From WLMZ01 sp037140375 (GTDB taxonomy: Bacteria > Actinomycetota > Acidimicrobiia > Acidimicrobiales > Ilumatobacteraceae): a stretch of DNA of 64,000 nucleotides. The position numbers and the translations under genes are program-made. A model generated the notes under the pieces. That model was not told the DNA's origin. It saw nothing but the letters and a program-made list of their open reading frames with translations, and searched no databases. Where the stretch lies: assembly GCA_037140375.1 (NCBI GenBank), contig JBAXER010000005.1, positions 6,644-70,643 on the forward strand, in the 5' to 3' direction. Position 1 is the stretch's first letter. Each line of letters starts with the position of its first letter. Positions 56,376-64,000 of this stretch are shown here, piece by piece.

Positions 56376-57592
56376 GACGGCGATGGCCGCCGCTCCTCAA
56401 GGTTCCAACTCACACCATGCACCGGAAGCAAATCGAGGAATGGGTCTGCGGAGAATCCCTCGGGGCCCATCACGCCAGCGCCAACCCATTCGCCTTCGGC
56501 GATGAGCTCGCATGCGACCACGGGGTGCACGGCGGTTTGCCACACGACGGCTTGGTGTCCAGAGGTGCGCATGGTCCATTCGTTGTCGACGATTTGGTAG
56601 AGATACGACTCGCGTGGCGCTCCGTCGAGTCCGAGGCCCTTGACCAGGGTGCCCGCGCATGTGCGACCACGCATGCGGTCGCCAAGTTCGGCAGGGTTTG
56701 GCAGCACGGCAGCCACGAGGTCGCGTGGCGAAACATCGACGCCGCGAACCTTGACCGGCTTGGTGCTGTCGAGGCCAAGGCGATGCAAGGTGCGCAACAC
56801 CTCAATGAAGTCTTCGCCGAGGCCGTACTTAAACGTGACGCGATCGAGTTCGAGCCAGCGTGGCATCAGCACGACTTCTTCGTGCTCAACGTTGACGCAA
56901 CACAACGTGCCGATGTCTTCGGGAAACACAAACATCTCGGGCTCGCTGAACGGCGCCGTCGTGAACAGGCCGCGGCCGCGTTCCCAGATAAGCGGCGGGT
57001 TGAGACATTCTTCGATGGTGGTCCAAATGCTGAACGTGGGAGCGAACTCGAATCCGTCGATCACCAGGTCGCTGCCATCGCGTACGCCCACTTCGGTGAT
57101 CTTGCTGAACAGATGATCGCTGGCGTAACGAGCCAGCACGTCGGACAGTCCGGGTTCGACGCCCATTGCGCACAGCGACAGAAGGCCGCGCTCGACCCAC
57201 TGATCTGACACGGCGAACTGAGCATCGCCAAGCACCACGCCGGTCTGCTCGTGAGGGTTTGTGGGGTGCGGCTCGGACATGTGCATTGCCATGTCGAGGT
57301 AGTGGCAGCCGGCCTCGAACGCCGCATCGAAGATGGGCGGGTTCATACGCGGGTCGCAGGCGTTCACGATGATGTCGGCGCGCATGCTCTGCGCCAACTG
57401 CACGATCTCGGAGCGATTCGAGGCATCGAGGCGGGTACCGCGAACACGGTCGCTGCCGGCCTGAGCCGCAGCCACTGCGGCGCGGGTGGCGTCGATATCG
57501 GCCAACACAATGTCGGTGAAGACCGGTCGACTTGCGGCGATTGTTGCAAACGCGGATCCAACTCCGCCGGCACCGATAACGAGAATTCGCAT
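56372..57592 (-). CDS. saccharopine dehydrogenase-family (NAD(P)-binding) protein
   Basis: The 406-residue protein has an N-terminal Rossmann fold (MRILVIGAGGVGSAFATIAA, read as a GxGGxG loop), ADIDATRAAVAAAQ, and a substrate-half with ADIIVNACDPRMNPPI followed by CHYLDMAMHMSE. This family contains lysine/saccharopine reductases, carboxynorspermidine synthases and homospermidine-type enzymes, all condensing or cleaving amino-carbonyl pairs. The residue pattern alone does not decide. ATG 57592 gives the correct nucleotide-loop start; a longer frame to 57622 has no family support. It heads the small ORF-ferredoxin-P450 series and is divergent from the acyl-CoA synthetase gene. Confidence 0.85.
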   Translation of the reverse strand: MRILVIGAGGVGSAFATIAASRPVFTDIVLADIDATRAAVAAAQAGSDRVRGTRLDASNRSEIVQLAQSMRADIIVNACDPRMNPPIFDAAFEAGCHYLDMAMHMSEPHPTNPHEQTGVVLGDAQFAVSDQWVERGLLSLCAMGVEPGLSDVLARYASDHLFSKITEVGVRDGSDLVIDGFEFAPTFSIWTTIEECLNPPLIWERGRGLFTTAPFSEPEMFVFPEDIGTLCCVNVEHEEVVLMPRWLELDRVTFKYGLGEDFIEVLRTLHRLGLDSTKPVKVRGVDVSPRDLVAAVLPNPAELGDRMRGRTCAGTLVKGLGLDGAPRESYLYQIVDNEWTMRTSGHQAVVWQTAVHPVVACELIAEGEWVGAGVMGPEGFSADPFLDLLPVHGVSWNLEERRPSPS

Positions 57593-57717
57593 AAGTCCCG
57601 AGGGTAGCCGCGCGTGCGTCAAGGCAACCGACTGTTGCCGATGGCATCTCTAGAACGTGGCGGTGCGCTCGATACGGCTAATTTGACGACGCGTACGCAT
57701 CGCGAGGTGGGGGACCT

Positions 57718-59349
57718 ATGACGAACTGGAACATTGCCGAGATCCTTTCTGCGGTGGCGGCGCGGGTGCCCGATCGCCCATGCCAGATTCAGGGCGACCG
57801 TGTGTTCACCTGGTCCCAGTTCGAGCAGCGTACGAATGCGTTGGCTGCAGATCTGCTCGACAGTGGCATGACCCATCAAGGCAAGCTTGCCTGTTACCTC
57901 TACAACTCGCCCGAGTACCTCGAGTCGATGGTCGGAGCGTTCAAGGCAGCGATGGCGCCGGTGAATACCAACTATCGCTACGCGGCCGAAGAGATCTTCT
58001 ATTTGTTCGATAACGCCGACGCCGAAGCGATCGTATTTCACGCGGTGTTCAGTGATCTGCTCGACACCGTGCGCAGCAGGCTCACCAAGGTGAAGCGGTG
58101 GTACGTGGTCAGTGACGAGACCGGCAATGGTCCCGAGTGGGCAACGCCATACGAGTCGGTTGTTGGCGCCTCGGTTCCTGTGGGCATGGCGCAGGTACCG
58201 CGTAGCGGCGACGATCTGGTGTTGCTCTACACCGGAGGCACCACCGGTATGCCGAAGGGCGTGATGTGGCGCCAAGATGATCTCTTCAACGTGCTCGGCG
58301 GAGGCGGCAACGCAGTATCCGGCATCCCGCCCGCTGATGGCATCGATGACTTGATCAGCCGCATCGATCCATCGCTTCCGACCGGTCCGGTGATGCTGGT
58401 GGCGTGCCCGTTGATGCACGGCACCGGACAGTTCAGCGCGATCAACAACCTCGGGCTTGGTGGATGCATCGTCACGCTGACCAACCGCAAGTTTGATGTC
58501 TCCGAACTACTGGGCACTATCGAGAAGCGCGCCGTCAATAGCGTGATCATCGTGGGCCAGGCCTTTGCGGGGCCGATGCTCGACCATCTGCAACTCAACC
58601 CCAGCCGTTACAACCTGACCAGTCTGGCAGTCGTTACTTCAAGCGGTGTGATGTGGAGCCAAGAGAACAAAGCGGGGCTGCTTGAGTTCATCCCGCAGGC
58701 GATCTTGTTTGATTCGTTTGGTTCATCCGAAGCAGTTGGCATGGGTGCATCGATCAGCTCAAAGGGCGCTCCACAACAGACCGCAAAGTTCCAGATTGGC
58801 GCGACCTGCGCGGTCTTCAACGAAAACGGTGAGCGCGTTGTGCCGGGCTCTGGCGAGCAGGGGGTTGTTGCCGTCGGCGGCTTTATCCCGCTCGGCTATT
58901 ACAAAGACGAAGCAAAATCGGCGCAAACATTTCGTACCTACGAAGGCCGCCGCTGGAGCGTGCCTGGCGACTTCGCCGAGGTCAACGAAGACGGCACGTT
59001 GCGGCTGCTCGGGCGCGGGTCGGTATGTATCAACACGGGCGGCGAAAAGGTGTTCCCCGAAGAGGTCGAAGAGGCGCTCAAGACCCACCCCAGCGTGCGC
59101 GACGCCGTGTGCGTCGGCTTGCCCGACCAACGCTTCGGTGAAGTCATTTGCGCGGTGGTCGAGTCCGAGGCAGATCGTTCCATCGACTCGGTGGTTCTCT
59201 CCGATCATGTGAAGGGATTGCTGGCCCACTACAAGGCACCCCGCCATGTGGTGGTCGTCGACACCATCGGCCGTGCAGCGAACGGCAAGGTCGACTACAA
59301 ACGACTCAAGGAATTGGCCATCGATCGCTTGGCGGCGGGGCAATCATGA
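57718..59349 (+). CDS. acyl-CoA synthetase (AMP-forming, FadD-like)
   Basis: The 543-residue ANL-superfamily ligase adenylates a carboxylic acid and couples it to CoA. The phosphate-binding motif is YTGGTTGMPKGVMW (about residue 178-191). The adenine/Mg motif FDSFGSSEAVGMG follows, and GDFAEVNEDGTLRLLGR with the hinge INTGGEKVFPEEVE precedes the catalytic Lys in GRAANGKVDYK. It lacks a transmembrane extension. The ATG at 57718 follows a GAGG-containing spacer. The stop overlaps the next gene's ATG by 4 nt, so the two are made together. Long-chain or cyclic acid specificity is not determinable. Confidence 0.93.
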   Translation: MTNWNIAEILSAVAARVPDRPCQIQGDRVFTWSQFEQRTNALAADLLDSGMTHQGKLACYLYNSPEYLESMVGAFKAAMAPVNTNYRYAAEEIFYLFDNADAEAIVFHAVFSDLLDTVRSRLTKVKRWYVVSDETGNGPEWATPYESVVGASVPVGMAQVPRSGDDLVLLYTGGTTGMPKGVMWRQDDLFNVLGGGGNAVSGIPPADGIDDLISRIDPSLPTGPVMLVACPLMHGTGQFSAINNLGLGGCIVTLTNRKFDVSELLGTIEKRAVNSVIIVGQAFAGPMLDHLQLNPSRYNLTSLAVVTSSGVMWSQENKAGLLEFIPQAILFDSFGSSEAVGMGASISSKGAPQQTAKFQIGATCAVFNENGERVVPGSGEQGVVAVGGFIPLGYYKDEAKSAQTFRTYEGRRWSVPGDFAEVNEDGTLRLLGRGSVCINTGGEKVFPEEVEEALKTHPSVRDAVCVGLPDQRFGEVICAVVESEADRSIDSVVLSDHVKGLLAHYKAPRHVVVVDTIGRAANGKVDYKRLKELAIDRLAAGQS

Positions 59350-60212
59350 GAGGCGATCATCTGCGGGCACGACTCGCGAATCGCAACAGTGTGTTGATGC
59401 CCGGCGTGTGGGATCCGTTGTCGGCCAAGCTTGCTGTCGAGGCCGAGTTCGACACGGTGTTCGTGAGCGGATTTTGCGTGAGCGCCACCATGCTCGGCAA
59501 ACCCGATTTTGGATTCCTTACCCAAACCGAGATGGCCGAGGTCGCCCGACGAGTGTGCGCCGCGGCGCCCAACACCAGCGTGGTGGTCGATGCCGACACC
59601 GGTTATGGCGGTCCGCTCAACGCAATCCGCACCGTCGAGTTGTGGGAGCAAGCCGGTGCTGCGGGAATGTTCCTCGAAGACCAAGTGTGGCCCAAGCGTT
59701 GCGGGCACATGCCTGGCAAGCAAGTGGTTCCGGCCGAAGACTGGCTGGCCAAGCTGCGCGCTGCTGTAGAACATCGCACGCATCTGCACATCACGGCGCG
59801 CACCGATGCACGTGCGATGAACGGACTCGACAATGCCATCGAGCGCGCCAAGATGGCTCGCGATCTTGGGGTCGACGCAATCTTTATCGAGGCGCCTGAG
59901 TCTGTGGCCGAGCTCGAGCGCATCGCCACCGAACTCAGTGATGTAACCCTGGTCGCGAACATGGTCGAGACCGGCAAGACACCCTTGCTCACGCCCGCCG
60001 AATTGGCCGAGCTTGGGTTTCATCTCATCGTGTCGCCGCTCAGCGCACTTTTCACGATGGTGCATGCGATCCGTGAGTCGCTGGCATTGCTGCGCACCGA
60101 AGGTTCGTTGCGTGGGCATCTCGATCGCCTCGTCGCGTTCGACGACTTCGGTGCGCTCGTCGGCCTCGGCGATCAGTTTGCGCTTGAGCAGCGGTACAAC
60201 CAAGCGCCATGA
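59346..60212 (+). CDS. isocitrate lyase / PEP mutase-family protein
   Basis: This 288-residue TIM-barrel protein has LMPGVWDPLSAKLA at the N-terminus, the Mg-binding DADTGYGGP, FLEDQVWPKRCGHMPGK (the active-site KKCGH loop in KRCGH form) and ITARTDAR. The group includes methylisocitrate lyase, 2,3-dimethylmalate lyase, oxaloacetate hydrolase and carboxyvinyl-phosphonate enzymes. Coupling to the acyl-CoA synthetase gene (ATGA overlap at 59346-59349) favours a C-C lyase in fatty or branched acid breakdown, as inference. ATG 59346 is chosen; no isocitrate-lyase-length insertions are present. Confidence 0.9.
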   Translation: MRGDHLRARLANRNSVLMPGVWDPLSAKLAVEAEFDTVFVSGFCVSATMLGKPDFGFLTQTEMAEVARRVCAAAPNTSVVVDADTGYGGPLNAIRTVELWEQAGAAGMFLEDQVWPKRCGHMPGKQVVPAEDWLAKLRAAVEHRTHLHITARTDARAMNGLDNAIERAKMARDLGVDAIFIEAPESVAELERIATELSDVTLVANMVETGKTPLLTPAELAELGFHLIVSPLSALFTMVHAIRESLALLRTEGSLRGHLDRLVAFDDFGALVGLGDQFALEQRYNQAP

Positions 60213-60266
60213 GGTAGTGGTTCGTTGACTCCAACGCCTGAGCCGTTACACTGCCAAAAGCATTAC

Positions 60267-60376
60267 GAGCGGCCTTTCCAAAGGCCCGGCAACCTGGGTC
60301 GGAAGCCCCAAGGTGCCTCCATCGTCAGATGGGATGTGGCCGCACTTCGGTTCGGCAACAAAGGCTCCGGCCGCTC
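60267..60376 (+). promoter_or_regulatory. SAM riboswitch of the SAM-I/SAM-IV clan
   Basis: An 8-bp P1 pairs GAGCGGCC (60267-60274) with GGCCGCTC (60369-60376). The core CCCGGCAACCT and AAGGTGCC of the SAM-I/IV clan follow in the expected order, enclosing an ACCTGGG/CCCCAAGGT helix. CCATC-GTCA-GATGG forms a perfect hairpin. The P1 end is 40 nt before the GTG of metX, with no intervening terminator. A CCTCC at 60316-60320 can pair with GGAGG of the ribosome binding site (60407-60411), suggesting translational control. Actinobacterial placement favours SAM-IV. Confidence 0.8.
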
Positions 60377-60416
60377 TTGATGTTGATGATTTCAGCATGC
60401 TCGAGAGGAGGACGAT

Positions 60417-61592
60417 GTGGACAAGCAATCATTTCCGGTGACCGGAGCATGGATGCCGGGCGACAACCCTGGACATCGTCAGTTCCTTACTGTTGCGGCC
60501 GATCGCCCCTTCGCTCTCGACGGCGCGACATCGCTCAGCAAGGTGAGCGTCGCCTACGAAACGTGGGGAACCCTCGACGACAGCGCGAGCAATGCAGTCT
60601 TGATTTGTCATGCGTGGACAGGCGACAGTCATGCTGCCGGCGTGGACAGCAAGGGACATTCGGGCGAAGGTTGGTGGGCCGATGCAATCGGTCCGGGTAA
60701 GGCCATCGATACCAACCGTTGGTTCGTGGTGTGCGCCAACGTGCTCGGCGGATGCCAAGGCACAACCGGCCCATCGTCGCCGCACCCGTCCGATGGCAAG
60801 CCCTACGGATCTCGCTTTCCGGTCATCACCATTCGCGACATGGTTCGCCTACAGGCCCGCCTCGCCGACCACCTTGGCGTCGGTGTGTGGCACAGCGTGA
60901 TCGGTGGCTCGATGGGCGGCATGCAAGTGCTCGAATGGGGCATCACTTATCCGAATCGCGTTCGTTCGCTGGTGCCTATCGCTACGTGTGCGCAGAGCAC
61001 AGCGCAACAGATTGCTTGGGGCGCCATTGGTCGCCGCACGATCTTGCTCGATCCGCGCTGGCGCGGTGGCGACTACTACGACGCGCCCGAGGGTGATGGT
61101 CCAGCTGAGGGTCTGGCGGTGGCGCGCATGATCGCGCAAGTTACGTTCAGAAGTGACAACGTGTTCACAGAACGATTCGGACGAGACCTTGCCGACGGCG
61201 GCACCCATAGGGACGGCTTCGATCTTTGGCAGCGCTTCGAGGTCGAGCGCTATCTCGATCATCACGGCGAAAAACTGATTCGTCGATTCGACACCAACAG
61301 CTACCTCATCATCGGCAAAGCAATGGACCTGCATGATGTGGGCCGTGGCCGCAACGGCGTGGTGTCTGCCATGGCCAGAATCAAAGTGCCGGTGCTGTCG
61401 ATGGGTATCTGGAGCGACATGTTGTACCCGGCGTATCAGCAGCGGCACCTACGCGATCTGCTCGTTGCCGCGGGCACCCCGTGTGAGTATGTCGAGATCG
61501 ATTCACCCCACGGTCACGACGCGTTCTTGCTCAACCTTGATCAGGTTGCCCCGCCCATCGAGGCGTTCTTGGACTCGGTGTCGAAGAACTAG
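60417..61592 (+). CDS. metX: homoserine O-acetyltransferase
   Basis: This 391-residue alpha/beta-hydrolase enzyme activates homoserine for methionine synthesis. The nucleophile Ser165 is in VIGGSMGGMQVLEWG, an oxyanion-type CHAWTGDSHAAG precedes it, and the base His is in DSPHGHDAFLL. GTG 60417 is preceded by AGGAGG (60406-60411). Control by the SAM-I/IV-clan riboswitch directly upstream makes the methionine role secure. No metY is next to it. The last four bases overlap the convergent gene's stop at 61589. Confidence 0.95.
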   Translation: MDKQSFPVTGAWMPGDNPGHRQFLTVAADRPFALDGATSLSKVSVAYETWGTLDDSASNAVLICHAWTGDSHAAGVDSKGHSGEGWWADAIGPGKAIDTNRWFVVCANVLGGCQGTTGPSSPHPSDGKPYGSRFPVITIRDMVRLQARLADHLGVGVWHSVIGGSMGGMQVLEWGITYPNRVRSLVPIATCAQSTAQQIAWGAIGRRTILLDPRWRGGDYYDAPEGDGPAEGLAVARMIAQVTFRSDNVFTERFGRDLADGGTHRDGFDLWQRFEVERYLDHHGEKLIRRFDTNSYLIIGKAMDLHDVGRGRNGVVSAMARIKVPVLSMGIWSDMLYPAYQQRHLRDLLVAAGTPCEYVEIDSPHGHDAFLLNLDQVAPPIEAFLDSVSKN

Positions 61593-62053
61593 CCGTGTCG
61601 CTTCGCGGCGGCAGCATCGAGCATCGGAATCCCTTTGCTGTTCGCTGGTAAGCGTAAGGCCACCAGAAAATCGAGGTCATCGTCGGGGCCGCACTCGAGC
61701 AGATAGATCACCCGTCGTTTCGGTGGGTTATCGGACGGTCCAGCCACGCGCCAGGTCGATGACTTCGGCATCCGGCGAGGCATCAAGGCGCTCGACGGCT
61801 TGCCGCCTCCTGATCCTTGCGGGCTGTTCAGTCCACCGCGGCGTGGCCGCACCTCGATGGTGCCGTCGGCGCCGTTGGCCACGCGAAACTCGCGCCACTT
61901 TCCGACGCTGCGTCCGTCGCGACTGATCGTTTGGCCGTAACAGACCATGCGTTGCGCGTCTTTGCTGACCCAGTGCGGTTCGATGCGGATTGCTGCCCAC
62001 AACATCGCCGCGCACACGGCTGCGATGCCGGCGAATGAGAGCAGGCTTGTCAT
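61589..62053 (-). CDS. hypothetical single-pass membrane or secreted protein
   Basis: A 154-residue protein opens with one hydrophobic helix (LLSFAGIAAVCAAMLWAAIRI), leaving a beta-rich soluble part on the outside (RMVCYGQTISRDGRSVGKWREF, split at residue 35-56) and YLLECGPDDDLDFLVALRLP at the end. Two cysteines could pair. It is not recognised. The 3' end overlaps metX by four bases. Upstream is a gap of 71 bp to the divergent membrane protein gene. The coding case rests on composition and length. Confidence 0.65.
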   Translation of the reverse strand: MTSLLSFAGIAAVCAAMLWAAIRIEPHWVSKDAQRMVCYGQTISRDGRSVGKWREFRVANGADGTIEVRPRRGGLNSPQGSGGGKPSSALMPRRMPKSSTWRVAGPSDNPPKRRVIYLLECGPDDDLDFLVALRLPANSKGIPMLDAAAAKRHG

Positions 62054-62124
62054 TGCTGCATAGCTTGGCGCATCAGCGAGTGAGCTGCACGCTCACGAGG
62101 CAAACATGCCAGACTTGCCGAGTC

Positions 62125-62715
62125 ATGAAGTTGCTCTCGCTGCATTCACTCGCTCCGTTCGTGGTTGGAATCCTTGCCGATTCGGTCAACGACGTCAGCA
62201 GTACGCGCAAGGTCTACCTGCTCGCTGCCGGGCTCGCCGCACTTGGCGTCGCGCTGCTGATCATTACCGTGTGGTTCTGGCGCAGTACCCGTGCCGACCC
62301 AGCGCTGCTGGCTCCGCTCGAGGTGATGGGCGAGCGTAAGTTCCGCAACCTCGATGATGTTGCGCAACAAGACTTGCTGAACTCGGTGCGCCCCGAAGAT
62401 GCGCAGCCGATGCGTTGGGGAGTTGTCGAAGGCGAGTCGCTCAATGGTGGCGTCATCGATCTCGAGGCTGCCGCACGCGTCGAACTGAAGGGATTCGACG
62501 ACCTTCGTGATGCCGACGTGGTCGAGGCGCCAGTAGTTGAGTCGCCGGTCGTTGAGGCGCCAGTGGTCGAAGCGCGCGAAGTTGTCGTGGAGCCGGTAGT
62601 GGTCGCGGCAGTTGAAGCTGCTGTAGAGCCAGAACCCTTGCTTGATCCATCGACGCCGTTAGCTCGTGACCTCATGGATCCGCTGCTGCGTAACGTGAAA
62701 AAGGGTCACCACTAA
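62125..62715 (+). CDS. hypothetical membrane-anchored protein with Val-Glu-Ala-Pro repeats
   Basis: The 196-residue protein has one strong membrane helix (VYLLAAGLAALGVALLIITVWFW) after a short N-terminal segment, then a charged cytoplasmic-like region (LEVMGERKFRNLDDVAQQ). A low-complexity repeat follows (VEAPVVESPVVEAPVVEA and VEPVVVAAVEAAVEPE), probably extended or flexible. It ends LARDLMDPLLRNVKKGHH. ATG 62125 is the first that leads into the helix. Similar acidic-repeat membrane proteins occur in Acidimicrobiia with no known function. Confidence 0.7.
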   Translation: MKLLSLHSLAPFVVGILADSVNDVSSTRKVYLLAAGLAALGVALLIITVWFWRSTRADPALLAPLEVMGERKFRNLDDVAQQDLLNSVRPEDAQPMRWGVVEGESLNGGVIDLEAAARVELKGFDDLRDADVVEAPVVESPVVEAPVVEAREVVVEPVVVAAVEAAVEPEPLLDPSTPLARDLMDPLLRNVKKGHH

Positions 62716-62754
62716 GCAACTCGTGGGCGGCTCGCAGCGGGTACGGTTGTTGCA

Positions 62755-62982
62755 ATGGCTGAGCTGAACGTAGACGAGATGTTGGCACGATTCCGCGAGA
62801 GGGCTGTGGCCGTCAAGAAGCGGCCGCTGCCGCCAGTTGCGGGTGAAGAGCGTCAAGCGTTCATCCAGCAGGCACAGGCCGACTTCCAAGATTTCGCCAT
62901 CATCGGCGACGCAGTCGCAGCGATTGAGGACGGCATTCTCGTGCTGCGCGTCGACCTGCGTCCACCAGACCAACGCGCGTGA
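62755..62982 (+). CDS. small conserved hypothetical protein
   Basis: The 75-residue acidic, helical protein runs MAELNVDEMLARFRERAVAV, then KKRPLPPVAGEERQAFIQQA, then QADFQDFAIIGDAVAAIEDG. It has no signal peptide or membrane helix. The stop overlaps the next gene's GTG (GTGA at 62979-62982), linking it to the EamA transporter gene. The sequence is balanced and looks like a real gene. No function can be assigned. Confidence 0.7.
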   Translation: MAELNVDEMLARFRERAVAVKKRPLPPVAGEERQAFIQQAQADFQDFAIIGDAVAAIEDGILVLRVDLRPPDQRA

Positions 62983-63863
62983 CCGCCTCGTTGCACACCC
63001 GTGCAACGTCGAGAGACCTACCGCTCGTCGCTGGTGCACTCGCAGTGTTCGCGTGGGGCTTTGGTCCGCTGATTGTTCGCGGCATTCACGCATCTGCTGC
63101 GTCGATCATTGTGTTTCGCTTTGCATTCGCCGTGCCGGTGATGATTGCCATTGCGTACCTCGCCGGAGGCCGGCTCTCGCTGGCCGTATTTCGCCAAGCG
63201 CTTGGGCCCGGTGTGCTGTTTGCGTTGTCGACCATGGCCAGTTTCTCGTCGTACAAGACGACGTCGATTGCGCTTGCCACGTTGATTCCAGCGGTGCAAC
63301 CGGCATTGATTTTGTTCGTCGCCTCTCGGCTGTTCGGCGAGCGCTTGCCTGCCCGACGGGTGGTGTGCGCAGTTGCGGCGCTTTCGGGTGTCTTTGGCGT
63401 GGTGCTCGCTTCGGGCAACACCAGTGGCACGGCCATGCGCGGCAACTTGTTGGCGCTGGCAAACCTGTTTCTTTGGACCGCCTATTTCGTGCAGGTGAAA
63501 CGCGTTCGATCTACCGACACTCACTCGTGGGCGTTCCTCGCCGCGGTGTTCACGGTTGCGTCGTGTGTGGCCATTCCTTGGGGTCTCGCGGCCGCCACCG
63601 ATATTCATACCGTCGGAGGCACCGACTGGTTGCTGCTCGGTCTCACCGTGGTAGGGCCAGGTCTGATGGGCCATGGGTTAATGACGTGGGCGCAGCGCCA
63701 CCTCGACATGACCGTGGCTTCGCTGCTCACCTTGGGCGCTCCGGTGATCTCGGCCACCGGCGCGTGGCTCATCTTTGACGAGAAGTTGCGCGCACTTCAG
63801 GGGTTTTTTGCCGCTGTAGTGCTGGTAGCGCTGGCCGGAATTGTGGTTGACGCACGATCTTGA
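62979..63863 (+). CDS. EamA/DMT-family drug/metabolite transporter
   Basis: The 294-residue membrane protein has ten predicted helices in two homologous halves, the EamA repeat (AVFAWGFGPLIVRGIHASA and NLFLWTAYFVQVKRV mark equivalent positions). The second half ends APVISATGAWLIFDEKLRALQG, the usual EamA end. These transporters exchange amino acids, nucleobases or other small metabolites across the inner membrane; substrate unknown. The GTG at 62979 overlaps the preceding gene's stop (GTGA). Last protein gene of the window. Confidence 0.9.
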   Translation: MTASLHTRATSRDLPLVAGALAVFAWGFGPLIVRGIHASAASIIVFRFAFAVPVMIAIAYLAGGRLSLAVFRQALGPGVLFALSTMASFSSYKTTSIALATLIPAVQPALILFVASRLFGERLPARRVVCAVAALSGVFGVVLASGNTSGTAMRGNLLALANLFLWTAYFVQVKRVRSTDTHSWAFLAAVFTVASCVAIPWGLAAATDIHTVGGTDWLLLGLTVVGPGLMGHGLMTWAQRHLDMTVASLLTLGAPVISATGAWLIFDEKLRALQGFFAAVVLVALAGIVVDARS

Positions 63864-63926
63864 GTGGCAACCCAACGCACGTTGTCCGGTCCGGCAGAGT
63901 AGTTGCTAAACTCCCCTACGCAATAT

Positions 63927-64000
63927 GCGGATGTGGCTCAGCTGGTAGAGCATCACCTTGCCAAGGTGAGGGTCGCGAGTTCGAATCTCGTCATCCGCTC
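63927..64000 (+). tRNA. tRNA-Gly (anticodon GCC), 3' end at the window edge
   Basis: The acceptor GCGGATG (63927-63933) pairs with CATCCGC (63992-63998). The anticodon stem-loop CACCTTGCCAAGGTG carries GCC, and the T arm has GAGTTCGAATCTC. The discriminator T is at 63999 and only the first C of a possible CCA lies inside the window. Confidence 0.95.

Noticed and set aside
1..64000. Prophage, insertion sequence or integrative element
   Set aside because: No integrase, transposase, phage structural gene or flanking direct repeats were recognised, and both tRNA-adjacent regions lack a duplicated tRNA end.

Overview
The window is a GC-rich actinobacterial chromosome segment, most plausibly from the class Acidimicrobiia (Ilumatobacter/Microthrix-like). 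This is inferred from gene content and protein flavour: a DevR/DosR-type regulator, a SAM-I/IV-clan riboswitch, many GTG/TTG starts, a mycobacterial-type short beta-carbonic anhydrase and an mre/rod cell-wall cluster. No phage, integrase, insertion sequence, CRISPR array or rRNA was seen. Three tRNA genes are present: Gly-TCC, Pro-TGG and a Gly-GCC cut at the right edge.

Layout. 1-557 is the N-terminus of recC, running off the left edge. 0.7-4.1 kb holds an aldehyde dehydrogenase facing a gamma-butyrobetaine-hydroxylase-like dioxygenase, then a TauE/SafE permease. 4.25-9.6 kb is one giant secreted protein gene (1782 aa) built from three copies of an unnamed module, choice-of-anchor-D type domains and five IPT/TIG domains. 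9.9-15.9 kb carries a DUF2817 peptidase-like protein, a PfkB kinase, a His-tailed CDF metal transporter, an unrecognised membrane protein, a haloalkane dehalogenase and a carbonic anhydrase. 15.9-17.8 kb is an arsenic locus made of two fusion proteins (ArsR-ArsC and aquaporin-ArsC) with a palindromic operator. 17.9-19.1 kb has an SDR and two tRNAs. 19.2-22.4 kb is a multicopper oxidase beside a divergent PAS-histidine kinase/DevR-like regulator pair, with DevR-box-like sites in both intergenic regions.

The core housekeeping block (22.4-42.4 kb) reads tig-clpP-clpX-folC-ndk-mreB-mreC-mreD-mrdA-rodA-rne/rng-rplU-rpmA-(dgt, inverted)-obgE-proB, then murJ on the other strand. It joins protein quality control, cell elongation, RNA turnover and ribosome assembly. 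It is followed by a MoxR ATPase/CoxE-like VWA pair and guaB.

46.7-63.9 kb is accessory metabolism: a histidine phosphatase, an SDR, a GMC oxidoreductase, an aldo-keto reductase, a metallo-beta-lactamase-fold enzyme, SURF1, a PhyH-type dioxygenase, an APH-like kinase, a DUF4262 protein, and a probable four-gene operon (saccharopine-dehydrogenase-like, small CTG-start ORF, 3Fe-4S ferredoxin, cytochrome P450). Then come an acyl-CoA synthetase overlapping an isocitrate-lyase/PEP-mutase-family gene, riboswitch-controlled metX, small hypothetical proteins and an EamA transporter. The genes suggest an aerobic, heterotrophic, rod-shaped bacterium that handles varied organic substrates and senses redox or oxygen state.

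The most unusual features are the doubly fused arsenic operon, the DevR-box-linked multicopper oxidase, the triplicated module of the giant secreted protein, and a trigger factor ending in a 28-residue His/Asp tail.
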